From Paucibacter sediminis (GTDB lineage: Bacteria > Pseudomonadota > Gammaproteobacteria > Burkholderiales > Burkholderiaceae_C): a stretch of DNA of 64,000 nt. Both the position numbers and the translations under genes were made by a program. Shown here piece by piece: positions 16,336 through 27,297 of this stretch (positions are counted from its first letter, which is position 1; each line of letters starts with the position of its first letter). The stretch spans positions 2,979,973 through 3,043,972 of the forward strand of contig NZ_CP116346.1 of assembly GCF_030254645.1 (NCBI RefSeq). Reading direction: 5' to 3'. The notes under the pieces are model-generated. The model saw only the letters and a list, made by a program, of their open reading frames with translations. It was not told the origin of the DNA and made no database searches.

Positions 16336-16363
16336 AGACGAAGAATGATCGAACCCCTCCCGC

Positions 16364-16942
16364 ATGACAACACCTGACCCCATCCTGATCAAGGTTCCCG
16401 AAGAGATCGTCACCGAGCGGCTGGTGCTGGCGGCGCCGCGCGCCGGCCTGGGCCAGGCCCTGGCGGCGGCCGTCACCGAATCGATCGAACACCTCAAGCC
16501 CTGGATGCCCTGGGCCCAGCTCGCGCCCACGGTGGAAGACAGCGAGGCGGTGATGCGCCGCATGCAGGCCGACTTCATCCTGCGCCGCGATCTGGTCTAC
16601 CAGATCTACCGCAAGGGCGAGGATGGCCGCGCCGGCCGCCTGCTGGGCGGCACCGGCCTGCATCGGCTCGATTGGGAGGTGCGACGCTTCGAGATCGGCT
16701 ACTGGATACGCAGCAGCGCACTCGGCCAGGGCTATGTGAGCGAGGCGGTACAGGCGCTCACGCGCATGGCCTTCGAGAGCCTGCGTGCACGTCGGGTCGA
16801 GATCCGCATGGATGACCTGAACTTGCGCAGTCGCGCGGTGGCCGAGCGTTGCGGCTATGAACTCGAGGGCGTGCTGCGCCAGGATGCGCTGACCGTGAAC
16901 GGCGAGCCGCGCAATACCTGCGTGTACGCACGCATAGCGTAG
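16364..16942 (+). CDS. GNAT N-acetyltransferase, RimJ/RimL type
   Basis: 192 residues. The N-terminal IVTERLVLAAPR and the LGGTGLHRLDWEVRRFEIGYW block followed by GQGYVSEAVQALTRMAF (acetyl-CoA pyrophosphate loop) are diagnostic of the RimJ/RimL/YdaF branch, which acetylates protein N-termini, tRNA-linked or small amines. Conserved ending RLEIRMDDLN-like and AERCGYELEGVLRQ. Starts 28 bases after the MFS gene on the same strand. Substrate cannot be deduced. Confidence 0.88.
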   Translation: MTTPDPILIKVPEEIVTERLVLAAPRAGLGQALAAAVTESIEHLKPWMPWAQLAPTVEDSEAVMRRMQADFILRRDLVYQIYRKGEDGRAGRLLGGTGLHRLDWEVRRFEIGYWIRSSALGQGYVSEAVQALTRMAFESLRARRVEIRMDDLNLRSRAVAERCGYELEGVLRQDALTVNGEPRNTCVYARIA

Positions 16943-17379
16943 GGCGGCTGGCGGCAAAGCCCTGGGCAGGTGGCCGCTGCGGCCCGGATGCGCAGGCCCT
17001 CGCGTCGCTCGGGCTCCCCTGCGGTGCTCGGCCCTCGCGGCCCGGCGCACAACTCACTGCGCTCACCTGCGGCTCGCTCCGTTCAGACAAGCTGCGCCAA
17101 TCCAGTGCTTGAGGCGCGCGAGTACGCGCGCGGCCACAAGGTCCTGTGCTCCTCGGCAGCGCAAGAGGGCCACCGCAGCCACCCGCCCAGTGCTTTGCCA
17201 ACACCGCTGCTTGTGCGCGCCCCTCATGCCACGGGCGTACTCCGAGTGCCTGCCGGCCTGGGTCGCGCGCGCAAAGACCTGATGCGGCACTTGGTGCGTG
17301 CTCGGTAAATCGGCGCTACCTCTGCGCTTCCGATCTTCCACGCTTGCACTTGAACTTCCGCTTGATGCCGTTTGCCGCC
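16943..17379. repeat. Gene-free region, candidate dispersed intergenic repeat
   Basis: 437 bases between the convergent acetyltransferase and ugpQ genes. Open frames run through both strands but none resembles a protein. It contains a 10-bp direct repeat GGCCCTCGCG (16994-17003 and 17029-17038) and phrases such as CTCACTGCGCTC and GGCTCGCTCCGTTCAGAC that resemble multi-copy intergenic repeats of Rubrivivax/Roseateles-type genomes. The resemblance is from memory; copy number cannot be tested in this window, where no second copy is seen. Confidence 0.4.
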
Positions 17380-18116
17380 TCAGCCCACCGGCGAAAACTT
17401 GTCCACCGCGTCGGTGATGATGCCGTCCACGCCGTTGGCGCGCAGCCATCGGACGGCGGCCTCGTCGTTCACCGTGTAGACCAGCGCCCGCATGTCGGCC
17501 CCATGAATGCGCGCCACCGTGGCGGCGTCCATCAGGTTGTAGTTGCTGATCACCGCCTGGCAGCCCAGCGCCTGGGCTTCGTCCAGCCAGCCCGCGCGCA
17601 AGCCGTCCAGCAGCAGGCCGCGCGGCACCTCGGGGGCGCTCGCGCGTGCGCCACGCAAGGCCTCGGGCTGGAAGGAGCTGAACACCGGCAGGCTGGTCTG
17701 GCCGGCCCACAAACGCAGCACCTCGCGCCCCACCACCTCGCCGGTCTCGAACTCCTGACCGGGCGTGGGTTTGATCTCGATATTGAGCGCAAAGCGATTG
17801 GCGAGGATGAAGGCGGCCAGCGCCTCCAGGCTCATCAAGGGTTCACCGGCAAAGGCGCGGCTGTGCCAGCCGCCGGCGTCCAGGCGCGAGAGCTCGCTCC
17901 AGTCGCGTTCGGCGGCGCGGCCGCGCGCCGAGGTGGTGCGGTTCAGCGTGCTGTCGTGCAGCAGAAAGGGCACGCCGTCGCGGCTCAGCTTCACATCGCA
18001 TTCGAAGGCGCGGTAGCCGTGCTGGGCGCCAAGGCGGAACGCAGCCAGGGTGTTCTCCGGCGCCAGCTTGCCGGCGCCGCGGTGCGCGATCCAGAAGGGC
18101 AGCGGGAGCGTTCTTT

Positions 18117-18120
<4 letters not shown>
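17380..18120 (-). CDS. ugpQ: Glycerophosphodiester phosphodiesterase UgpQ
   Basis: Hydrolyses glycerophosphodiesters to sn-glycerol-3-phosphate and an alcohol. 246 residues, TIM-barrel GDPD. Conserved catalytic elements: [15 protein letters not shown] (His13, Arg14), [11 protein letters not shown] with metal-binding Glu/Asp, and [10 protein letters not shown]. No signal peptide, so cytoplasmic like E. coli UgpQ. ATG 18120 overlaps the ugpC stop by 4 bases (ATGA) and is the last gene of the ugpBAECQ operon, the same order as in E. coli. Confidence 0.93.
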
Positions 18121-19181
<1,061 letters not shown>

Positions 19182-19193
19182 GTTCTTTTCTCT

Positions 19194-20045
19194 TTACTTC
19201 TCGGCGTCGACCAGGCCCTTGACGAACCATTTCTGCATCAGGATCACCACCAGCGCGGGCGGGATCATCGCCAGCATGGCGGTGGCCATGACGATGTTCC
19301 ATTCGTTGGCCGCATCGCCGCCGGCGATCATGCGCTTGATGCCTATCACCACCGGGTACATGTTCTCCTCGGTGGTGACCAAGAGCGGCCAGAGGTACTG
19401 GTTCCAGCCGTAGATGAACTGGATCACGAACAGGGCGGCGATGCTGGTGCTGGACAGGGGCAGCAGCACGTCCTTGAAGAAGCGCATGGGCCCGGCGCCA
19501 TCGATGCGCGCGGCCTCCACCAGCTCGTCGGGCACCGTCATAAAGAACTGGCGGAACAAAAAGGTGGCGGTGGCCGAGGCGATCAGCGGGATCGTCAGGC
19601 CGGCATAGCTGTTGAGCATCTTCAGGTCCGACACCACCTGGTAGGTGGGACCGATGCGCACCTCCACCGGCAGCATCAGGGTCACGAAGATGGCCCAGAA
19701 GAAGAAGCTCTTGAAGGGGAAGCGGAAGTAGACGATCGCAAAGGCCGAGAGCAGCGAGATGGCGATCTTGCCGATCGCGATGCCCAGCGCGCACATCAGG
19801 CTCACCCACATCATGCGGCCCACCGGCGCCTTCGAGTTCCCGCCGGTGGCGCTGCCCAAGAGCGCGTCGCGGTAGTTCTCCAGCAGGTGGCTGCCGGGCG
19901 TCATCGGCATGGGGGCCTGGACGATCTCCTGCGCCGTGTGGGTGCTGGCCACGAAGGTGATGTAGAGCGGGAAGGCGACGATCAGCACCCCCAGGATCAG
20001 CACCAGATGGGAGAGCAGGGTGAGGGCGGGGCGGCGTTCGATCAT
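19194..20045 (-). CDS. ugpE: sn-Glycerol-3-phosphate transport permease UgpE
   Basis: Inner-membrane permease with about six transmembrane helices; 283 residues, close to E. coli UgpE (281). The MalG-type EAA loop is visible as [25 protein letters not shown]. Start [13 protein letters not shown] at 20045; a few in-frame codons upstream would overlap ugpA and are not needed. One base separates it from the ugpA stop. Confidence 0.94.
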   Translation of the reverse strand: MIERRPALTLLSHLVLILGVLIVAFPLYITFVASTHTAQEIVQAPMPMTPGSHLLENYRDALLGSATGGNSKAPVGRMMWVSLMCALGIAIGKIAISLLSAFAIVYFRFPFKSFFFWAIFVTLMLPVEVRIGPTYQVVSDLKMLNSYAGLTIPLIASATATFLFRQFFMTVPDELVEAARIDGAGPMRFFKDVLLPLSSTSIAALFVIQFIYGWNQYLWPLLVTTEENMYPVVIGIKRMIAGGDAANEWNIVMATAMLAMIPPALVVILMQKWFVKGLVDAEK

Positions 20046-20046
20046 G

Positions 20047-20934
20047 TCAGTACTGCACCTTCTTCTCGACATAACGGAACTGCAGCACCGTCAGCGTGAT
20101 GACGATGAACATCAGCACCACCGACTGCGCGGCCGAGCCGCCCAGGTCCATGGCCTTGAAGCCGTCGTAGTAGACCTTGTAGACCAGGATGGCGGTGTCC
20201 TTGCCGGGGCCGCCATGGGTGGCCGCGTCGATGATGCCGAAGGTGTCGAAGAAGGCGTAGACGACGTTGATCACCAGCAGGAAGAAGGTGGTGGGCGAGA
20301 GCAGCGGGAACACGATGGTCCAGAAGCGATGCCAGGGGCTGGCGCCATCGATGGCCGCGGCCTCGATGAGCGATTTCGGGATCGACTGCAGGCCCGCCAG
20401 GAAGAACAGGAAGTTGTAGGAGATCTGCTTCCACACCGCGGCCAGCACCACCAGGGCCATGGCATGGCGCGAGTTGAGCAGATGGTTCCACTCGAAGCCG
20501 AGCGCGCCCAGCGCGTACGAGACCACGCCGATGCTGGGCGCGAACATGAAGAGCCACAGCACGCCGGCAATCGCCGGCGCCACCGCATAGGGCCAGATCA
20601 GCAGCGTCTTGTAGACCGCCGCACCCTTCACCACCCGGTCCGCCATCACCGCCAGCAGCAGCGAGACGCTCAGCCCCAGCACCGCCACCAGGGCCGAGAA
20701 CAGCGCGGTGGTCTGGAAGGACTCCAGATAGCTGGCGTCACCGAACAGCGCGCGGAAGTTCTCCAGCCCCACCCATTCGGTGGAGGTGCCGAAGGCGTCC
20801 TGCTGCTGCATCGATTGCAGCAGCGCCTGACCCGCCGGCCAGAAGAAGAACACGCTGATCACCACCAGCTGCGGCGCCAGCAGCAGCCAGGGCAACCAGG
20901 CGGATTTGAAGAGAACGCGTTTTTCCAGGGCCAT
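20047..20934 (-). CDS. ugpA: sn-Glycerol-3-phosphate transport permease UgpA
   Basis: 295-residue MalF-type inner-membrane permease, six predicted helices. N-terminal [25 protein letters not shown] and the EAA loop with [20 protein letters not shown] are characteristic of UgpA. Works with UgpE, UgpC and the periplasmic UgpB. Starts 22 bases after ugpB. Confidence 0.94.
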   Translation of the reverse strand: MALEKRVLFKSAWLPWLLLAPQLVVISVFFFWPAGQALLQSMQQQDAFGTSTEWVGLENFRALFGDASYLESFQTTALFSALVAVLGLSVSLLLAVMADRVVKGAAVYKTLLIWPYAVAPAIAGVLWLFMFAPSIGVVSYALGALGFEWNHLLNSRHAMALVVLAAVWKQISYNFLFFLAGLQSIPKSLIEAAAIDGASPWHRFWTIVFPLLSPTTFFLLVINVVYAFFDTFGIIDAATHGGPGKDTAILVYKVYYDGFKAMDLGGSAAQSVVLMFIVITLTVLQFRYVEKKVQY

Positions 20935-20956
20935 GGCTCAGGTCTTGCTCAAGCGA

Positions 20957-22264
20957 TCACAGCTTGGCCGTCTTTTGGAACTTTTCCAGTTGCTCGTTGC
21001 CGCGCTGGATGGCCGTGTCGATGCCTTCCTTGGGCGTCTTCTTGCCGGACCAGACGTTCTCCATCTCCTCGTCGATGATGGTGCGGATCTGCACGAAGTT
21101 GCCCAGGCGCACGCCACGCGACTTGTCGGTGGTCTTGCGGATCATCTGCGTCACCGCGACATCGGTGCCGGGGTTGGCCTTGTAGAAGCCGCTCTTCTCG
21201 GTCAGCTCGTAGGCGGCCTTGGTGACCGGCAGATAGCCGGTGCGCTTGTGGCTTTCCGAGGCCACCTCGGCCTTGGCCAGGTAGCTGAAGAAGGCCGCGA
21301 TGCCCTTGTACTCGGCCGGCTTCTTGCCCGCCATCACCCACAGGCTGGCGCCGCCGATCACGGTGTTCTGCGGCGCGCCGGCCACATCGGGGTAATAGGG
21401 CAGGGGGGCGATGCCGCTGGCGAACTTGGCGTTCTTCTTGATGTTGGCGTAGAGGCCCGAGCTGCCGGTCAGCATCGCGCATTCGCCCGAGTAGAAGGTC
21501 GCGTCGCCGGTGTTGCCGCGGCCCTTGTAGACGAACAGGCCCTGCTTGGCCATGTTCGCCAGGTTCTCGATATGGCGCAGGTGCAGCGGGGTGTTGAAGG
21601 CCAGGCGCGTGTCGGTGCCGCCGAAGCCATTGTTCTTGGTGCTGAACTCGACGTTGTGCCAGGCCGAGAAGCTCTCGAACTGGGTCCAGCTCACCCAGGT
21701 GGTGGTGAAGGGGCACTTGTGGCCGCTGGCCTTGAGTTTGGCGGCCGCCAGGGCCACCTCGGGCCAGGTGCTGGGCGGCTTGTTGGGGTCCAGGCCGGCG
21801 GCCTTGAAGGCGTCCTTGTTGTAGTGGAAGACGGTGGTCGAGCTGTTGAAGGGCATCGACAGCATCTGGCCGCTGGGTGCCGTGTAATAGCCGGCCACCG
21901 CGGGCACATAGGCATTCGGGTCGAACTTGGCGTCGCCCATCTTCATCACCTCGCCCACCGGCACGATGGCGCCCTTGCTGGCCATCATGGTGGCGGTGCC
22001 GACCTCGAACACCTGCAGGATGTGCGGCGCATTGCCGGCACGGAAGGCGGCGATCGCGGCGGTCATCGATTCGTCGTAGCTGCCCTTGAAGGCCGGCACG
22101 ATCTTGACGTCCTTCTGGCTGGCGTTGAATTCGCGGGCGAGGTCGTTGACCCAGTCACCCAGGGCCCCGCTCATCGAGTGCCACCATTGGATCTCGGTTT
22201 GTGCCTGTGCGCCGACGGACAGGCTGGCGATCAGGGCCGCGGCTGCGAGCTGATGTGCTTTCAT
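20957..22264 (-). CDS. ugpB: sn-Glycerol-3-phosphate-binding periplasmic protein UgpB
   Basis: Periplasmic receptor for glycerol-3-phosphate and glycerophosphodiesters. 435 residues, signal peptide MKAHQLAAAALIASLSVGAQA, then TEIQWWHSMSGALGDWVN, a UgpB hallmark that contributes ligand-binding Trp/His residues. GGASLWVMAGK in the C-terminal half is also conserved in the family. Start at 22264 with Shine-Dalgarno GAGAGGAG upstream. First gene of the operon; a large interrupted palindrome (22317-22343) lies over its probable -35 region. Confidence 0.95.
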   Translation of the reverse strand: MKAHQLAAAALIASLSVGAQAQTEIQWWHSMSGALGDWVNDLAREFNASQKDVKIVPAFKGSYDESMTAAIAAFRAGNAPHILQVFEVGTATMMASKGAIVPVGEVMKMGDAKFDPNAYVPAVAGYYTAPSGQMLSMPFNSSTTVFHYNKDAFKAAGLDPNKPPSTWPEVALAAAKLKASGHKCPFTTTWVSWTQFESFSAWHNVEFSTKNNGFGGTDTRLAFNTPLHLRHIENLANMAKQGLFVYKGRGNTGDATFYSGECAMLTGSSGLYANIKKNAKFASGIAPLPYYPDVAGAPQNTVIGGASLWVMAGKKPAEYKGIAAFFSYLAKAEVASESHKRTGYLPVTKAAYELTEKSGFYKANPGTDVAVTQMIRKTTDKSRGVRLGNFVQIRTIIDEEMENVWSGKKTPKEGIDTAIQRGNEQLEKFQKTAKL

Positions 22265-22316
22265 GGACGTTGATGCTCCTCTCGAATGGGAAACCAGGCA
22301 GATTAGCCGCGCATTG

Positions 22317-22343
22317 TGACAGTTCACCAACTGGTAAATGTCA
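22317..22343. promoter_or_regulatory. Interrupted palindrome, candidate ugp operator
   Basis: Outer arms TGACA (22317-22321) and TGTCA (22339-22343) flank an inner repeat TTCACCA-AC-TGGTAAA (22323-22338, six of seven pairs). On the minus strand it overlaps the -35 region of a ugpB promoter whose best -10 is TAATCT (22302-22307), with CTGTCAC resembling a single Pho-box half. It lies in the 296-base gap between the divergent ugpB and FAD-oxidoreductase genes and could control both. Regulator unknown. Confidence 0.4.
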
Positions 22344-22560
22344 TCCCGGGGTCAGTTCTTGCCCTGAATCAGAAGGCCGGCAAAGCGCCGGCGCGGGCCA
22401 AGGGTAATCGGGCTTGCGCGGGGCGTCCATGCTGCGCTGCGGTAGGATCAACGCCCTGCGCAGTCCGGGCTGCGGCGACTCGCTCCACGCCCTGCGCGCC
22501 ACCCAGGCCACAAGCCAGCGGACCTTGCCTGCTCCTCGCTCTTTCCCTGCCCCCGCCGCC

Positions 22561-25500
22561 ATGAATGCACCGCATCCCCTGATGCCCACAGAGTCCGCTG
22601 CTGCTGCCGCCGCGCACGAGGCCCCGCGCCTGCGCGAGATTCCCTACAACTACACCTCCTTTTCCGACCGCGAGATCGTCATCCGCCTGCTCGGCGCGCG
22701 CGCCTGGGAGCTGGCCAACTCGCTGCGCGACGAGCGCCAGACCGGCCGCTCCGCCCGCATGCTCTACGAGGTGCTGGGCGATATCTGGGTGGTGCAGCGC
22801 AACCCCTATCTGCAGGACGATCTGCTCGACAACCCCAAGCGGCGCCAGCAGCTGATCGATGCCCTGAAGCACCGCCTGCACGAGGTGGAGAAGCGCCGCA
22901 ATCCGGCGCTGGACCCACAGCGCGACGCCTCGGTGGGCGAACTGCTGACGCTGGCCCAGGCCGCGGTGGCGCGCTTTGCCGCCCAGTTCGACGAGGTGGC
23001 CGAACTGCGCCGGCGTGCGACCAAGGTACTGGGCAAGCACACCGCCAAGGACAACATCAAGTACGACGGGCTTTCGCGCGTCTCGCATGTCACCGACGCC
23101 ACCGACTGGCGCGTCGAGTACCCCTTCGTGGTGCTGACCCCCGACAGCGAGGCCGAGATGGCCCATCTGGTGAAGGGCTGCATCGAGCTGGGCCTGACCA
23201 TCATCCCGCGCGGCGGCGGCACCGGCTATACCGGCGGCGCCGTGCCCCTGGTGTGGAAGAGCGCCGTCATCAACACCGAGAAGCTCGAGGCCCTGCGCGG
23301 CGTTGAGATGCTGGAGCTGCCCGGCGTGGGCCGGCCGGTGGCCACCATCTTCAGCGAGGCCGGGGTGGTGACGCAGCGCGTCTCCGACCTGGCCGAGCAG
23401 CATGGCTATGTGTTCGCGGTGGACCCCACCAGCGCCGAGGCCTCCTGCATCGGCGGCAATGTGGCGATGAACGCCGGCGGCAAGAAGGCCGTGCTGTGGG
23501 GCACGGCGCTGGACAATCTGGCCTCCTGGAAGATGGTCACGCCGGATGCCAAGTGGCTGGAGGTCATTCGCCTCAACCACAACCTGGGCAAGATCCACGA
23601 CGTCGAGATGGCCAGCTTCGAGCTGCGCTATTTCGATGCCTCGGGCAAGAAGCTGGAGCGCAGCGAGCGCCTGGACATCCCCGGCCGCACCTTCCGCAAG
23701 GAGGGCCTGGGCAAGGACGTCACCGACAAATTCCTCGCCGGCCTGCCCGGCATCCAGAAGGAAGGCTGCGACGGCCTCATCACCAGCGCGCGCTGGATCG
23801 TGCACCGCATGCCCAAGCATGTGCGCACCGTCTGCCTGGAGTTCTTCGGCAACCCGAAGGACTGCGTGCCCTCCATCGTCGACATCAAGGACTACATGTT
23901 CTCGCTGGCCACCCAGGCGGGCGGCGCGAACACCGATGCCGAGGGTGCCGGCGCTACGCCGGTGCTGCTGGCGGGCCTGGAGCATCTGGACGACCGCTAC
24001 CTGAAGGCGGTGGGCTATGCCACCAAGAGCAAGCGCGGCGGCCTGCCCAAGATGGTGCTGGTGGGCGACATCGTTGGCGACGACGAGGATGCGGTGGCGC
24101 GCGCCACCTCCGAGGTGGTGCGCCTGGCCAATGGCCGCAGCGGCGAGGGCTTTGTGGCCGTCTCGGCCGACGCGCGCAAGAAGTTCTGGCTCGATCGCAA
24201 GCGCACCGCGGCGATCTCCAAGCACACCAATGCCTTCAAGGTGAACGAGGACGTGGTGATCCCGCTGGAGCGCATGGGCGAGTACACCCTGGGCATCGAG
24301 CGCATCAATATCGAGCTAAGTCTGCGCAACAAGCTGGCCCTGGTGGAGGCCCTGCAGGCCTTCTTCACGCAAGGCAAGCTGCCGCTGGGCAAGAGCGACG
24401 ACGCCAGCGAGATCCCCAGCGCCGAGCTGCTGGAAGACCGCGTGCAGCAGGCGCTGGCGCTGCTGAACGAAATCGGCCACCGCTGGACGCGCTGGAAGGA
24501 CGAGCTGGATCTGCCGCGCCCGGAAGAGCGCAGCTACTTCGACCAGCTGCAAGACCACAGCCTGCGCGCCTCCTGGAAGACGCAGATCTTCAAGCCGCTG
24601 CAGGGCATCTTTGCCGGCGCGGCCTTCGAGGCCATCCTGGCCGAGTGCAAGCGCATCCATGGCGAGGTGCTGAAGGGCCGCGTCTGGGTGGCCCTGCACA
24701 TGCATGCCGGCGACGGCAATGTGCACACCAACATCCCGGTCAACTCCGACAACTACCAGATGCTGCAGACCGCCCATGAGGCGGTGGCGCGCATCATGAA
24801 GCTGGCGCGTTCGCTGAACGGCGTGATCTCGGGCGAGCATGGCATCGGCATCACCAAGCTGGAGTTCCTCACCGACGAGGAGCTGGCGGGCTTTGCCGGC
24901 TACAAGCAGCGCGTCGACCCTGAGGGCCGCTTCAACAAGGGCAAGCTCTTGCGTGGCGGCACCGACTATGCCGACCTGACCAACGCCTACACGCCCAGCT
25001 TCGGGCTGATGGGCCACGAGTCGCTGATCATGCAGCAGAGCGACATCGGCGCCATCGCCGACAGCGTCAAGGACTGCCTGCGCTGCGGCAAGTGCAAGCC
25101 GGTGTGTGCCACCCATGTGCCGCGCGCCAACCTGCTCTACAGCCCGCGCAACAAGATCCTCGCCACCTCGCTGCTGGTGGAGGCCTTCCTCTACGAGGAG
25201 CAGACGCGCCGCGGCGTCTCGATCAAGCATTGGGAAGAGTTCGAGGATGTGGCCGACCACTGCACGGTCTGCCACAAATGCCTGAACCCCTGCCCGGTGA
25301 AGATCGACTTCGGCGACGTCACCATGAATATGCGCAATCTGCTGCGCAAGATGGGCCAGAAGACCTGGCGCCCCGGCAATGCCGCGGCCATGTTCATGCT
25401 CAACGCCACCAATCCCGAGACCATCAAGCTGGCGCGCACCGCCATGGTGGGCGTGGGCTTCAAGGCCCAGCGCCTGGCGCATGAGCTGCTGAAGGGCTTT

Positions 25501-26487
25501 GCCAAGAAGCAGACCGCCGCGCCGCGCGCCAGCGTGGGCGCCGCGCCGATCAAGGAGCAGGTGATCCACTTCATCAACAAGAAGCTGCCCGGCGGCCTGC
25601 CCAAGAAGACGGCGCGCGCGCTCTTGGACATCGAGGACAAGGACTACGTCCCCATCATCCGCAACCCGGCCAGCACCACGGCCGAGACCGAGGCGGTGTT
25701 CTACTTCCCCGGCTGCGGCTCCGAGCGCCTGTTCAGCCAGGTGGGCTTGGCCACCCAGGCGATGCTCTGGCATGCCGGCGTGCAGACCGTGCTGCCGCCC
25801 GGCTATCTGTGCTGCGGCTATCCGCAGCGCGGCTCGGGCCAGTTCGACCGCGCCGAGCAGATCATCACCGACAACCGCGTGCTGTTCCATCGCGTCGCCA
25901 ACACGCTCAACTACCTGGACATCAAGACCGTGGTGGTGAGTTGCGGCACCTGCTACGACCAGCTGCAGGGCTACAAGTTCGAGGACATCTTCCCGGGCTG
26001 CCGCATCGTCGATATCCACGAGTTCCTGCTCGAGAAGGGCATCAAGCTCGACTCAACCCAGGCCTACCTCTACCACGACCCCTGCCACAGCCCGATGAAG
26101 CTGCAGGAGCCGATGAAGACGGTGAAAGCCCTGGTGGGCCCCGAGGTGGTGAAGAGCGAGCGCTGCTGCGGCGAGAGCGGCACGCTGGGCGTGACCCGCC
26201 CCGACATCTCCACCCAGGTGCGCTTCCGCAAGGAAGAGGAGCTGCGCAAGACCGAGACGATGTTGCGCGAGTCCGGCAAGGTGGCGGCGGCCGAGAACCT
26301 CAAGATCCTCACCAGCTGCCCGAGCTGCCTGCAGGGCCTGACCCGCTATGGCGGCGATCTGCAGAACGGCCTGCTGGAAGCCGACTACATCGTGGTCGAG
26401 ATGGCCAACAAGATCCTGGGCGAGAGCTGGATGCCGGACTACGTGGCCAAGGCCAACAACGGCGGCATCGAGCGGGTGCTGGTCTAG
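22561..26487 (+). CDS. Large FAD-linked oxidase / 4Fe-4S / CCG-domain oxidoreductase (D-lactate dehydrogenase-like, DUF3683)
   Basis: 1308 residues in one chain. An N-terminal DUF3683-type region (about 20-190) is followed by a PCMH FAD-binding domain ([15 protein letters not shown] near 220), the FAD-oxidase C-terminal domain, a ferredoxin-like domain with [11 protein letters not shown] and [12 protein letters not shown] (about 840-915), and two CCG domains ([10 protein letters not shown] and CCGESGTLG). This is the layout of respiratory D-2-hydroxyacid (lactate/glycolate-type) dehydrogenases fused to their Fe-S subunit. Likely membrane-associated, passing electrons to quinone. Start at 22561 ([12 protein letters not shown]); the in-frame stretch before it is unlike the family. 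Confidence 0.88.
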   Translation: MNAPHPLMPTESAAAAAAHEAPRLREIPYNYTSFSDREIVIRLLGARAWELANSLRDERQTGRSARMLYEVLGDIWVVQRNPYLQDDLLDNPKRRQQLIDALKHRLHEVEKRRNPALDPQRDASVGELLTLAQAAVARFAAQFDEVAELRRRATKVLGKHTAKDNIKYDGLSRVSHVTDATDWRVEYPFVVLTPDSEAEMAHLVKGCIELGLTIIPRGGGTGYTGGAVPLVWKSAVINTEKLEALRGVEMLELPGVGRPVATIFSEAGVVTQRVSDLAEQHGYVFAVDPTSAEASCIGGNVAMNAGGKKAVLWGTALDNLASWKMVTPDAKWLEVIRLNHNLGKIHDVEMASFELRYFDASGKKLERSERLDIPGRTFRKEGLGKDVTDKFLAGLPGIQKEGCDGLITSARWIVHRMPKHVRTVCLEFFGNPKDCVPSIVDIKDYMFSLATQAGGANTDAEGAGATPVLLAGLEHLDDRYLKAVGYATKSKRGGLPKMVLVGDIVGDDEDAVARATSEVVRLANGRSGEGFVAVSADARKKFWLDRKRTAAISKHTNAFKVNEDVVIPLERMGEYTLGIERINIELSLRNKLALVEALQAFFTQGKLPLGKSDDASEIPSAELLEDRVQQALALLNEIGHRWTRWKDELDLPRPEERSYFDQLQDHSLRASWKTQIFKPLQGIFAGAAFEAILAECKRIHGEVLKGRVWVALHMHAGDGNVHTNIPVNSDNYQMLQTAHEAVARIMKLARSLNGVISGEHGIGITKLEFLTDEELAGFAGYKQRVDPEGRFNKGKLLRGGTDYADLTNAYTPSFGLMGHESLIMQQSDIGAIADSVKDCLRCGKCKPVCATHVPRANLLYSPRNKILATSLLVEAFLYEEQTRRGVSIKHWEEFEDVADHCTVCHKCLNPCPVKIDFGDVTMNMRNLLRKMGQKTWRPGNAAAMFMLNATNPETIKLARTAMVGVGFKAQRLAHELLKGFAKKQTAAPRASVGAAPIKEQVIHFINKKLPGGLPKKTARALLDIEDKDYVPIIRNPASTTAETEAVFYFPGCGSERLFSQVGLATQAMLWHAGVQTVLPPGYLCCGYPQRGSGQFDRAEQIITDNRVLFHRVANTLNYLDIKTVVVSCGTCYDQLQGYKFEDIFPGCRIVDIHEFLLEKGIKLDSTQAYLYHDPCHSPMKLQEPMKTVKALVGPEVVKSERCCGESGTLGVTRPDISTQVRFRKEEELRKTETMLRESGKVAAAENLKILTSCPSCLQGLTRYGGDLQNGLLEADYIVVEMANKILGESWMPDYVAKANNGGIERVLV

Positions 26488-26497
26488 CCCGGGCTAG
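26484..26497. terminator. Palindrome containing both stop codons of convergent genes
   Basis: CTAGCCCGGGCTAG is a perfect 14-bp palindrome. The TAG of the FAD oxidoreductase (26485-26487) and the TAG of the convergent solute-binding gene (26494-26496, minus strand) are its two symmetric halves. May fold as a short GC hairpin on either transcript; no T-run, so terminator function is only a guess. Confidence 0.35.
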
Positions 26498-27297
26498 GGC
26501 AGGGCGGCGGCAGCGGCTTCGGCACCGAGGTAGCGCTGCACGATGCGCTGCAGGCTGCCGTCGCGGCGCATCGCCTCGATGGTGCTGTTGTAGCGCTCCA
26601 CGAAGCCCGGGTCGGTGCTGCGCATGCTGAAGGCGGTGGGGGCCGGTTCGTCCGACACCATCACCAGGGTCTTGAGCAGCTTGTCGCTCAGCTTCAGGCC
26701 CGCCAGCTCGAATTCGGCGGTCAGCTCGTCGGCAATCACGCCGTCGATGCGGCCGCGCTCCAGCATCTGCCACAGGCCGTGCCGATTGCTCACCTTGCTC
26801 ACGCCGCGGGCAAACACCTCATCACGCATCAGGGCGGCGTAGTCGGGCCCGTAGACCACGCCGATCTGGGCGCCCAGCCTGAAGGGGCTGCCGCGCAGCT
26901 CGAGCAGGCTCTTGAAGGGCCAGCGCGCCGCGTCGGCGCGGCGTATGTAAAGCATATTGCGCGAGTGCAGCGCCGGCGTCGAGAACCAGGCATAGGCCTC
27001 GCGCTCGGGGCGCCTGAAGGCGCCGGCCAGCACATCCAGATCGCCATGCTCCAGCTCCACCAGGGCGCGCGCGAAGGGCATCTCCACCAGCTTCACGCCG
27101 CAGCCCATGCGGCGCAGCGCCTCGACGTTGATGTCGATCTGCACGCCGCCGATCGCGCCGTCGGGCAGGCGCATGGAGAAGGGCGGGTCGTCGTTCCAGC
27201 GCAGCTTCTTCTCGCAGGCCGGCGCGGCCGCCCGGGCCAGGCCGGCCAAGCCGGTCAGCGCGAGCAGCAGGGTGGCGGCGACGGCGCGTGGGTTCAT
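26494..27297 (-). CDS. Periplasmic solute-binding protein, family 3 (amino-acid type)
   Basis: 267 residues; signal peptide about 1-23 (MNPRAVAATLLLALTGLAGLARA). SBP_bac_3 features: DDPPFSMRLPDG at the start of the ligand fold, VEALRRMGCGVKLVEMPFARALVELEHGDLDVLAGA in lobe 1 and GVIADELTAEFEL in lobe 2. The domain is that of PhoC/ArtJ-type amino-acid receptors, but no permease or ATPase is adjacent. It may serve a distant ABC transporter or act as an orphan sensor. Start overlaps the stop of the upstream gene by 4 bases. Confidence 0.85.
   Translation of the reverse strand: MNPRAVAATLLLALTGLAGLARAAAPACEKKLRWNDDPPFSMRLPDGAIGGVQIDINVEALRRMGCGVKLVEMPFARALVELEHGDLDVLAGAFRRPEREAYAWFSTPALHSRNMLYIRRADAARWPFKSLLELRGSPFRLGAQIGVVYGPDYAALMRDEVFARGVSKVSNRHGLWQMLERGRIDGVIADELTAEFELAGLKLSDKLLKTLVMVSDEPAPTAFSMRSTDPGFVERYNSTIEAMRRDGSLQRIVQRYLGAEAAAAALP

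Noticed and set aside
16970-17308. Plus-strand and minus-strand frames in the gap before ugpQ
   Set aside because: No recognisable domain, overlapping frames on both strands and repeat-like DNA.
22305-22325. Full Pho box upstream of ugpB
   Set aside because: Only one CTGTCAC half is convincing; the second 11-base repeat is not seen, so it is not called as a Pho box.
22414-22560. 49 extra codons before the FAD oxidoreductase start
   Set aside because: Arg/Cys-rich and unlike the family; the ATG at 22561 precedes the conserved DUF3683-type sequence.
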